Source: Methylomarinum sp. (GTDB taxonomy: Bacteria > Pseudomonadota > Gammaproteobacteria > Methylococcales > Methylomonadaceae). From it: a stretch of DNA of 5,116 bases. Position 1 is the stretch's first letter. The number at the start of each line of letters is the position of its first letter. Position numbers and translations under genes: made by a program. The DNA is taken from positions 1 through 5,116 of the forward strand of contig WTAG01000626.1 in assembly GCA_013139755.1 (NCBI GenBank), in the 5' to 3' direction. Positions 1 to 5,071 of the stretch are shown here, one piece after another. The notes under the pieces are model-generated. The model was not told where the DNA came from. It saw only the letters and a program-made list of their open reading frames with translations, and did no database searches.

Positions 1-134
1 TGGATCTAGTGTTAATGTTGCCTCTAATCTGGTTGGGGTTTTACATGGAAAAAACCTATTTGTTTCCTACCTTAAAAAGAAGGCGTGATTTTATCTATGA
101 AGTAAATGAACAGCATGATAAGGAATCCACATAA
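1..134 (+). CDS. C-terminal end of an unidentified membrane protein (5' truncated by the window)
   Basis: Reading from base 3, a frame of 43 codons stays open to a TAA at 132-134; the other two plus frames stop earlier. The peptide begins with a hydrophobic stretch of about 15 to 18 residues (DLVLMLPLIWLGFYMEKTY), which fits a last transmembrane helix. It continues with a basic segment (LKRRRDF) and a polar tail ending NEQHDKEST. By the positive-inside rule the tail should be cytoplasmic, so this looks like the end of a polytopic inner-membrane protein such as a transporter or respiratory subunit. I do not recognise the family. The frame runs off the left edge, so start, length and function cannot be judged. 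The chance that this is coding rests on the helix plus basic tail pattern and on codon choice that looks normal. Confidence 0.5.
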   Translation, partial: DLVLMLPLIWLGFYMEKTYLFPTLKRRRDFIYEVNEQHDKEST

Positions 135-269
135 ATATTACTCGAAGTTCTACAAACGTTGCATAACTTGCTATGCGCCTGTCTGTACGCCTTGAATATG
201 AACAAAAATCTTGCGCTAATATGTCGTTCGGGTACAACAATATTCTGAGACACATAAAAGAGCTGGAAT

Positions 270-291
270 AAGGCAGATTGTTTGCTTTTTT
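270..291 (+). terminator. Weak candidate intrinsic terminator
   Basis: AAGGCA at 270-275 can pair with TGCTTT at 283-288 across a 7-base loop, with one G-U pair. The run of six T at 286-291 overlaps and extends past the 3' arm. The stem is short and only moderately stable. It would serve the truncated plus-strand gene ending at 134, but the distance of about 135 bases makes this uncertain. Confidence 0.25.
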
Positions 292-307
292 ATGATGCTT
301 CCAGCCG

Positions 308-328
308 TTCTGACATGTAAGGTCAGAA
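308..328. repeat. Small perfect inverted repeat (7-bp arms, 7-base loop)
   Basis: TTCTGAC at 308-314 and GTCAGAA at 322-328 are exact reverse complements. No T-run follows on either strand, so it is not a standard intrinsic terminator. On the minus strand it lies about 60 bases past the cotransporter stop and might protect or end that transcript. Confidence 0.35.
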
Positions 329-389
329 TACCTAGGATAGGGATGGCATATGCGCTGGGCATTTAAGGTAACTGGAGTGGTGTATGTTG

Positions 390-2840
390 CTAGTTTTGTA
401 AACCATCAGCTTGTTTTTCAGCCCGTAATAACTTTGCTTTTACCTTCGCCTTGAGTCTGCTGATTCTCTCCAGTTGTACTTCCAGTTTAGCTAGTTTGAC
501 AGTGGCATTTTCAGAATTTTCACTCAAAAGATCTTCCTTTTCCCGTTGTAGTTGATCCAGTTGCTGCTGAAAGTAGTCATATAAATCGCGGATATCGTCC
601 AACGCATCAAGTTTCTCCGCCGATTCAGCAGCAATACCTTTTTCCGGTTCTGTATCCAGCTCGAAATCATGGTTGGCTAATGTTAGCGCTGTGAGAGGCA
701 AACCGGATAATAATTGCTCCAGAGGTTCGCCGTTTACAGTCAAAAATTGATCCTGACGCAACCTGAAGGGCAAAAAAATCATATTGGCATCTGCCGATTC
801 TGCTATTAGTGAATCATGGTTTAAAGCGGAGACCCGTTTTATTTTTGCCGGAATCCTGATTTCATCCAGGTGTTGATTTAAGTTGTCTACATCGACGGGT
901 TTATTTTGGATAGGCACGCAGAGCAGGCGCAGTTCACAGTCTTCCCAGTCTTCATTGCGCTGAAGCAAGTAAGACAGCAACAGAGACAGGTGACTACTCG
1001 CACCGCCTGCCCACCAGATATCGACGCGTTTGTTATCGTTGTTTGACAGTTTGTTTTCCTGTTTGGGTTGGGGTTCCGCCAGTATTAACAGGTTACATTG
1101 CAACCTGAGTGCGACTCTTAGGTGATGGGTATAACTATGCCCAGGTTGTGTGTTGAGTCCATGGTCTTTGGCCAGCCAAGGCAACAGAATGGTATTTGCC
1201 CGCAACGGTCCGATACCGTATGCCTGTATCAGGGTATGAATGCTGATATCAATTGACGATGCAGTGAGTACCAGTGGAAATGCCTGTAAATTTTGATCTT
1301 TCAACTCTTGTTGCAGGGCCAGTTCACTTTGTTGTTTGCGACCTTTCAACTTGGCACCAGTGCCCAAAACAATTCTTATGACAGTGGTAAAGCCGCTTTG
1401 AGCTTCAAGCAAAGCAGCAAACCGGTACAGCGTTTGACTGCCAGGATAATGAATGGGAAACAGCAGGATATTTGGCCGCCAGTCGCGTGGATGTTCGGGT
1501 TCTCTGTAGGCTGCCAATAGATGTTCACGAATCCTGAACAAATGAAAGGAGCGCCAACCATCAGCCCAGCGTGAGCGCATGCCGGTATTGCGCAGATAGT
1601 AGTATATGGCCATTAAAATCGCCAGCGCGATGATGCCGGCGATGATATTAATAGCCAGCATGGCTCCCAGGCACAGCAGGCCGCCCAGTAAACTGAGATT
1701 TTTATTGAACCAGTGGAACGTTGGTCTGAAGGAAGGGCTGTCGGCAGTGGCTTCAAAATAAGTGGCAAAATTGATCAGGCCGTAGGAAATCAGAAAAAAC
1801 ATACTGACAACTGGCGCAATCATATTGAGATGTCCTATAAAGACGGTGAGTAGTGCTATTGCGGCAGATAATAAAATGCCACGACGTGGATTATTATTTG
1901 AGCCGGAACCTTTGGCAAAGGGTAGTAGAATTTTCCATAAACGATCATTTGCCAAAGATTGCAGAATTCTGGGCGCCCCTAGAAAGGAAGCCAACGCAGA
2001 TGATAGCGTTGCAGCAACCACACCGGCGATAATGGCATGCTCAAATAAGGCTACCTGAGTCATCGGGTTAGGGATGTCGATTAATTCCATTTTGGTTATC
2101 GAGCCGGCATAAGCCACAACAGCAAGAAGATAAACAAAAATCGATAAAAATATCGCACTGAAAGTGCCTAGGGGCAGACTAAATTCCGGGTCTTGTAGAT
2201 CGCCGGACATGTTGACACCCTGAGTAAAGCCGGTAACAGCAGGGAAGAATAAGGCAAAGATTACCCAGAATTGTACGCTGTTATCTACCGCAGACCAGTT
2301 ATTAGAGAATATTGCGGGATCCCAATGATGATAAGCGCCCCAGAAAAAGGAAACTAACGCCAGGGATAGTATGCTCATGACGACATACTGAAAACGGGTC
2401 GCCCAGTCTGCTCCCAGCCAGGCCAACACAAATAGCACCAGAATGGCGATAGCGGCCAGTGATTGTACGCCTGGATTTGTAGTTTCCGGCAATGCAGTTG
2501 TCAGTATTTCGGCAAAGCCGAGGCAATAAAAGCCAATGGAAATTGCTTGCGCCAGAAACAGAACAATACCGATGGCACCGCCAAACTCATGCCCTAGAGT
2601 GCGGGAAATTAAGTAATAAATGCCGCCGGCCTTAACTTGTAGATTTGTAGAAATGGCGGCCAGTGACAGACTGCTGAGCACTGAAATGGAGTTGGCCAGC
2701 AGCAGAATAATTAGCGTCTGAGCCAGGCCGGCTGTACCTACGATATAACCCAGCCGTAAAAACAGAATGATACCGAGAATGGTGAGAATGCTGGGCGTAA
2801 AAACGCCGGCAAATGTTCCTAACCGACCTGATGCTTTCAT
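390..2840 (-). CDS. Cation-chloride cotransporter, SLC12/CCC family (APC superfamily), with C-terminal coiled coil
   Basis: An 816-residue inner-membrane secondary transporter, predicted to co-transport Na+ and/or K+ with Cl-. The core (about 12-417) has roughly 12 hydrophobic helices. Family marks are TM1 GVFTPSILTILGIILFLRL (12-30), TM3 FYCLGFAE (104-111), TM6 FFPAVTGFTQGVNMSGDLQD (198-217), and TM8 ATLSSALASFLGAPR (277-291). Y105, P200 and T203 align with K+ ligands of animal NKCC1. The S280-S281 pair aligns with its Na+-site serines, which KCCs lack. TM1 has T-I-L where NKCC has N-I-W. The cytosolic domain (about 450-725) carries SLC12 landmarks: WRPNILLF (454-461), LIQAYGIGPLRANTILLPW (537-555) and VDIWW (606-610). 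Residues about 748-812 are charged heptad-like sequence, probably a coiled coil. ATG at 2838-2840 starts just before the conserved TM1 but lacks a clear Shine-Dalgarno, so translation may be coupled to the small gene 27 bases upstream. Databases often call such proteins amino acid permease. Family confidence is high; ion selectivity is inferred. Confidence 0.93.
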   Translation of the reverse strand: MKASGRLGTFAGVFTPSILTILGIILFLRLGYIVGTAGLAQTLIILLLANSISVLSSLSLAAISTNLQVKAGGIYYLISRTLGHEFGGAIGIVLFLAQAISIGFYCLGFAEILTTALPETTNPGVQSLAAIAILVLFVLAWLGADWATRFQYVVMSILSLALVSFFWGAYHHWDPAIFSNNWSAVDNSVQFWVIFALFFPAVTGFTQGVNMSGDLQDPEFSLPLGTFSAIFLSIFVYLLAVVAYAGSITKMELIDIPNPMTQVALFEHAIIAGVVAATLSSALASFLGAPRILQSLANDRLWKILLPFAKGSGSNNNPRRGILLSAAIALLTVFIGHLNMIAPVVSMFFLISYGLINFATYFEATADSPSFRPTFHWFNKNLSLLGGLLCLGAMLAINIIAGIIALAILMAIYYYLRNTGMRSRWADGWRSFHLFRIREHLLAAYREPEHPRDWRPNILLFPIHYPGSQTLYRFAALLEAQSGFTTVIRIVLGTGAKLKGRKQQSELALQQELKDQNLQAFPLVLTASSIDISIHTLIQAYGIGPLRANTILLPWLAKDHGLNTQPGHSYTHHLRVALRLQCNLLILAEPQPKQENKLSNNDNKRVDIWWAGGASSHLSLLLSYLLQRNEDWEDCELRLLCVPIQNKPVDVDNLNQHLDEIRIPAKIKRVSALNHDSLIAESADANMIFLPFRLRQDQFLTVNGEPLEQLLSGLPLTALTLANHDFELDTEPEKGIAAESAEKLDALDDIRDLYDYFQQQLDQLQREKEDLLSENSENATVKLAKLEVQLERISRLKAKVKAKLLRAEKQADGLQN

Positions 2841-2867
2841 GTTGTGTTTATCAGTTATTTATTAACA

Positions 2868-3068
2868 TTACAGAAAAGCGCTTGCCATGCCTAAGAAAAC
2901 AAAAAAACCAAAGGCATAGGCGAAAAAAGTGACCAGAACATGAGCACCCATGGCAGGGGGTAGTGGTTTTTGCTCATTTTCTGGCATTTTGTGCTGAATC
3001 AGAAAATGCTGGATATCAGTCAGTATCCGTTTGAGATGGTTTTTGTTGATAAATTTGTGATGTTGCAT
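2868..3068 (-). CDS. Small single-pass membrane protein (66 aa), first gene of the cotransporter unit
   Basis: I do not recognise this protein. Residues 1-38 are polar and rich in His, Lys and Gln (HHKFINKNHLKR near the start). A proline-rich hinge (KPLPPAMG, 34-41) leads into a hydrophobic helix of about 23 residues (HVLVTFFAYAFGFFVFLGMA, 43-62) reaching almost to the C-terminus. This gives a tail-anchored topology with the N-terminal part probably cytoplasmic. Support for a real gene: ATG at 3066-3068 is preceded on the minus strand by AAAGGGG (3075-3081) with 6-base spacing; the coding sequence ends in TAA only 27 bases before the cotransporter start, on the same strand; and nothing overlaps it. 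Position suggests co-transcription and possibly an accessory role for the transporter, but that is inference. It could instead be an unrelated small membrane protein or a leader whose translation sets cotransporter expression. Confidence 0.65.
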   Translation of the reverse strand: MQHHKFINKNHLKRILTDIQHFLIQHKMPENEQKPLPPAMGAHVLVTFFAYAFGFFVFLGMASAFL

Positions 3069-3074
3069 GCTAAA

Positions 3075-3081
3075 CCCCTTT
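3075..3081 (-). promoter_or_regulatory. Strong ribosome binding site of the 66-aa gene
   Basis: Minus-strand AAAGGGG, 6 bases before the ATG at 3066-3068. It is the only convincing Shine-Dalgarno in the two-gene unit and fixes the start of the small gene. Confidence 0.65.
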
Positions 3082-3158
3082 ATTTTTTATATTTAGAAAT
3101 AAGGTGTTAGAAAATTATTTTTGTTAGTAACTCAGAAGGTAACATGATTTGTACGTTT

Positions 3159-3187
3159 ATTATAGATTTGTGTGAAGGCGGCTTAAA
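3159..3187 (-). promoter_or_regulatory. Candidate sigma-70 promoter for the small membrane protein and cotransporter
   Basis: On the minus strand a perfect TATAAT -10 lies at 3159-3164. At 17-base spacing the -35 position reads TTTAAG (3182-3187), three of six matches to TTGACA. The predicted start near 3152 gives a leader of about 84 bases. The AT-rich background means the perfect -10 could be chance. Confidence 0.35.
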
Positions 3188-3284
3188 CTCCACAAAGAAG
3201 CTGGCAATGGCATTCATTTATTAGCAGGCTCCTAGCCAATTTTTCACTTGCATCTTCTGCAAGTTATTGTCCGGGTTCCTAAGT

Positions 3285-3302
3285 AATTAATGTGTATTAA
3301 TT
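3285..3302. promoter_or_regulatory. Perfect AT-rich dyad, possible operator
   Basis: AATTAAT (3285-3291) and ATTAATT (3296-3302) are exact reverse complements around a GTGT centre. The 18-bp size suits a dimeric regulator. It lies about 95 bases outside the predicted -35 of the minus-strand promoter and about 50 bases before the plus-strand -10 candidate. In AT-rich DNA such symmetry arises by chance more readily, so a role is only possible. Confidence 0.3.
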
Positions 3303-3354
3303 CTTGTGTTTTGTAGTAATTTTATTTGTGTAATATTCAGGTTAGATAACAGTG

Positions 3355-3360
3355 TATAAA
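3355..3360 (+). promoter_or_regulatory. Candidate -10 element for the universal stress protein gene
   Basis: TATAAA, followed by AT, lies about 95 bases before the chosen ATG. The -35 position at 17-base spacing (AATATT, 3332-3337) is poor, so if used it may need an activator or another sigma factor. The predicted start near 3367 coincides with the 3368-3383 dyad. Confidence 0.25.
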
Positions 3361-3367
3361 ATCCTTT

Positions 3368-3383
3368 TAATGCAGTTGCATTA
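3368..3383. promoter_or_regulatory. Perfect 16-bp dyad at the predicted usp transcription start, possible operator
   Basis: TAATGCA (3368-3374) and TGCATTA (3377-3383) are exact reverse complements around GT. It sits immediately downstream of the TATAAA candidate, a place where a repressor would block initiation. I cannot match it to a named regulator. Confidence 0.35.
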
Positions 3384-3454
3384 TCTAGTACAGCTATTAC
3401 ACTTGGTATTGTCTACTAGCTAAATTAGTCAACGAATTCATTTGAGTGATAATA

Positions 3455-4327
3455 ATGAGCAACTTACCTAAACATATATATTGGGCTATAGAAAACGAAA
3501 CAGCACGTTCAATTGATGCTTTGTACCGGCGAAAAATTTGTATACTGGCACGCGCTTTCTCAATACCTATTACGCTATTAACTGCTTCTGATTCACCAAA
3601 GCTTTTTGGTGGCTTAGGCTTATCAAAGAAAAAACTTGCTGAACTACATGATCAACGAGAAAAAATAATTCAACAACAATTAGCAGACTTGCAGGCACTG
3701 TTTACTAAAAAGCACGTAGACGTCAGTTATCAGATCATAACTGAAAGACCTTTTTTCAAAGCCGCTATTAATCTGGTTAAGCAAAACGAAAATGCCTGGA
3801 TGATTGCTCAAAGTTCAAAAAAAATAGGCATTTCTAACATTGTTTGGCAGTTTATTCGCCACTGTCATATTCCGGTGTATATAGCGAAAGAAAAAGACTG
3901 GCAGTTGCCATTAAACATATTAGCGGCTATTGATCCAATACATGAAAATGATAAAACTGCTGCACTTGATCATAAAATACTGACTACAGCAATAGATATT
4001 GCCCATCATTGTCAGGCCAATCTGCATGTGGTGCATTGCTACTCACCGCTTGTTTTAACTGAACATAGCCTGCAAAAACGTGTTAAAGAACTACACCGAG
4101 ATAATTTTCGTGAAGCTATAAATGCTTTTAAGATAGATAGTAATAGAACCCATCTTGTATCAGGTGATCCAGTAGAGAAAATTGAGCAGTTATGTGAAAC
4201 ACTGGATATTGATTTAGTCATTATGGGCGCTGTTTCTCGCAACAGTATCGAACGAATATTTATTGGCAGTACAGTTGAAGAAATCCTGCCTAAAATCGAG
4301 TCTGATGTATTATTGATCAGACTATAA
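3455..4327 (+). CDS. Tandem-domain universal stress protein, UspE-like
   Basis: A 290-residue soluble cytoplasmic protein with two Usp alpha/beta domains, about 1-146 and 151-290. Domain 2 begins LNILAAIDP (153-161), whose Asp fits the nucleotide-contacting position of Usp domains, and continues to LHVVHCYSP (190-198). It then has SGDPVEKI (236-243), DLVIMGAV (253-260) and IGSTVEEIL (270-278). The ATP-motif G-x2-G-x9-G-S/T reads G258-AV-S261-x9-G271-S272, so the second Gly is Ser. Domain 1 keeps the fold pattern but ends AQSSKKIGISNIVWQFIRHCHIPVYI with no glycine motif, much as in E. coli UspE (about 316 residues). I chose ATG at 3455 over the in-frame GTG at 3446 because TTGAG (3442-3446) lies 8 bases before the ATG and nothing suitable precedes the GTG. 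Such proteins are typically induced by stationary phase, redox or osmotic stress; the exact role here is unknown. The gene is visibly more AT-rich than the cotransporter gene. Its stop is 13 bases from the convergent cytochrome stop. Confidence 0.9.
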   Translation: MSNLPKHIYWAIENETARSIDALYRRKICILARAFSIPITLLTASDSPKLFGGLGLSKKKLAELHDQREKIIQQQLADLQALFTKKHVDVSYQIITERPFFKAAINLVKQNENAWMIAQSSKKIGISNIVWQFIRHCHIPVYIAKEKDWQLPLNILAAIDPIHENDKTAALDHKILTTAIDIAHHCQANLHVVHCYSPLVLTEHSLQKRVKELHRDNFREAINAFKIDSNRTHLVSGDPVEKIEQLCETLDIDLVIMGAVSRNSIERIFIGSTVEEILPKIESDVLLIRL

Positions 4328-4340
4328 TTTATGGTAACAG

Positions 4341-4904
4341 CTAATCATCGTTCTTTGGTTTTTTATAACCAGTCCACATGGATCTGACCAGGTTTTCAGC
4401 ATGCACAAAACTTTCCAGTAGCACCCCAATAATATGAATAATGATAAGAAGTAATGTGAAATTGGCAAAAAACTCATGCACTTCTTCCCATAAATCTTCA
4501 TAAGAGGAACCTGCCATATTAGCCAAAGGACCTGCACCCTGATCTGCGCCATAAACTGCGAAGCCACTGAGTACGGTTAATAATAGACTAATGAGTAATA
4601 ACACAATCATCAATGCCCCAGCAGGGTTATGCCCGAGGTAACGTTTAGCTTTTAATGCAATAACGTCTTTAAAATAATTGCTGGATTCAGCCAAGGGACA
4701 GATGAAATTTGAAAAACGGGCGTAACGATTACCGATAAAACCCCACACAAGTCGAAAAATAAGTAGTCCGGCAATTAGATAACCTGCCCAGACATGTATG
4801 GTCAAGAAATCATCTTCACTGATATAGGCAACAATAAAAGCTGCTACTAATAACCAGTGAAAGATTCTTGTAGGAAGATCCCATATTAAAACTTTATTTT
4901 GCAT
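4341..4904 (-). CDS. Cytochrome b561, bacterial / Ni-hydrogenase b-type cytochrome family
   Basis: A 187-residue inner-membrane b-type cytochrome that would pass electrons between the quinone pool and a partner protein. Four hydrophobic helices are seen at about 12-28, 34-57, 97-118 and 144-165. Likely haem ligands are H16 in TRIFHWLLV (TM1), H37 in IHVWAGY (TM2), and H143 and H157 flanking TM4 (VHEFFANF, LIIIHIIG), the layout expected for two b haems. The YLGHNPAGALMI motif (89-100) before TM3 is characteristic of the family. ATG at 4902-4904 is preceded on the minus strand by CAGGAG with 6-base spacing; the frame is open to an ATG at 4964, but those 20 extra residues are polar, lack a site, and would precede the conserved IWDLPTRIFHW start. 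No hydrogenase, sulfite reductase or cytochrome c gene is visible beside it, so its redox partner is unknown. It converges on the stress protein gene. Confidence 0.92.
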   Translation of the reverse strand: MQNKVLIWDLPTRIFHWLLVAAFIVAYISEDDFLTIHVWAGYLIAGLLIFRLVWGFIGNRYARFSNFICPLAESSNYFKDVIALKAKRYLGHNPAGALMIVLLLISLLLTVLSGFAVYGADQGAGPLANMAGSSYEDLWEEVHEFFANFTLLLIIIHIIGVLLESFVHAENLVRSMWTGYKKPKNDD

Positions 4905-4910
4905 TTTATT

Positions 4911-4916
4911 CTCCTG
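4911..4916 (-). promoter_or_regulatory. Ribosome binding site that decides the cytochrome b561 start
   Basis: Minus-strand CAGGAG, 6 bases before the ATG at 4902-4904. It argues for a 187-residue product rather than the 207-residue version starting at 4964. Confidence 0.75.
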
Positions 4917-4932
4917 AAAATAGCGTTTAATA

Positions 4933-4938
4933 ATTGTA
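4933..4938 (-). promoter_or_regulatory. Candidate -10 element for cytochrome b561
   Basis: Minus-strand TACAAT (five of six to TATAAT) about 30 bases before the start codon, giving a leader of about 20 bases that still contains the ribosome binding site. No good -35 was found at 15 to 18 bases; the candidates read GGATTG or GATTGG. Confidence 0.25.
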
Positions 4939-4991
4939 TTGCCACGAGCTAATACCAATCCCAATATATTTTTATATCAAAAAAGTGAAAT

Positions 4992-5071
4992 GTAGCCTGT
5001 ATGGAGCATTGCGGAATACAGGATGAATTGCACGTTTATTCCCGTATTACGTGATACTCCATACGGGCTAC
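4992..5071. repeat. Inverted pair of REP-like elements with GTAG heads (BIME-like)
   Basis: Two units of about 31 bases face each other. Unit 1 (plus, 4992-5022) is GTAG followed by CCTGTAT (4996-5002), a 13-base loop, and ATACAGG (5016-5022). Unit 2 (minus, 5041-5071) is GTAG followed by CCCGTAT, a 13-base loop, and ATACGGG. Each unit can fold on its own with a 7-bp stem. The outer 15 bases of the two units (4992-5006 and 5057-5071) are also reverse complements except for one position, so the whole 80 bases can form one long hairpin. A GTAG head plus an imperfect palindrome is the known layout of REPs mobilised by RAYT (TnpA-REP, Y1 HUH) transposases. No RAYT gene is in the window. The placement is intergenic, upstream of the cytochrome gene. 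Confidence 0.75.

Larger units (their letters stand above)
135..389. other. Intergenic region between the truncated gene and the cotransporter stop
   Basis: About 255 bases contain no gene I can support. They hold short inverted repeats: GCATA/TATGC at 161-165 and 172-176; GCTGGAA/TTCCAGC at 262-268 and 299-305; and TTCTGAC/GTCAGAA at 308-314 and 322-328. A T-run lies at 286-291. The region lies downstream of a plus-strand gene and downstream of a minus-strand gene, so 3' ends and termination signals are expected here rather than promoters. A 32-codon plus frame at 173-271 lacks a ribosome binding site and is not called. Confidence 0.6.
3069..3454. other. Divergent intergenic region with dyad symmetries
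   Basis: This AT-rich region of 386 bases separates the minus-strand transporter unit from the plus-strand stress protein gene and must hold both promoters. Besides the candidate promoters and two dyads listed separately, it has a hairpin: ACTTGCA at 3246-3252 and TGCAAGT at 3258-3264 with a 5-base loop and no T-run after it. A 26-codon frame at 3144-3224 (plus) is noted but not called. No FNR-type TTGAT-N4-ATCAA site was seen. Confidence 0.6.

Noticed and set aside
173..271. 32-codon plus-strand frame (MRLSVRLEYEQK...) after the truncated gene
   Set aside because: It has no ribosome binding site and no recognisable domain, and an open frame this short is expected by chance.
308..328. TTCTGAC/GTCAGAA hairpin as an intrinsic terminator
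   Set aside because: No T-run follows on either strand, so it is listed only as an inverted repeat.
1293..2526. Open frames of 60 to 77 codons on the plus strand and in another minus frame inside the cotransporter gene
   Set aside because: They overlap a well-supported transporter gene, show no domains, and are shadows of its codon pattern.
3144..3224. 26-codon plus-strand frame with an AGAAGG-like site 5 bases upstream, as a possible leader peptide or small protein
   Set aside because: The site is acceptable, but the peptide is short with no clear features, the stress protein lies 230 bases further on, and no attenuator structure with a T-run follows. It also overlaps the better minus-strand promoter candidate.
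3446..3454. GTG at 3446 as start of the stress protein
   Set aside because: No Shine-Dalgarno precedes it, whereas the ATG at 3455 has TTGAG at 8 bases. It would only add three residues.
3069..3454. FNR/ANR box upstream of the UspE-like gene
   Set aside because: I looked for TTGAT-N4-ATCAA because uspE is under FNR control in E. coli, as I recall, but found no such site.
4039..4567. Minus-strand frames overlapping the stress protein and cytochrome genes (4039-4242 and 4322-4567)
   Set aside because: They lie antisense to, or out of frame with, well-supported genes and have no recognisable features.
4905..4964. 20-residue N-terminal extension of the cytochrome from an ATG at 4964
   Set aside because: The extension lacks a ribosome binding site, includes the candidate -10, and precedes the family's usual N-terminus. 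CAGGAG points to the ATG at 4904.
4992..5071. CRISPR repeats or IS terminal inverted repeats
   Set aside because: There are only two units in opposite orientation with no regular spacers, and no transposase lies between them. The GTAG head and internal hairpin in each unit fit REPs better.
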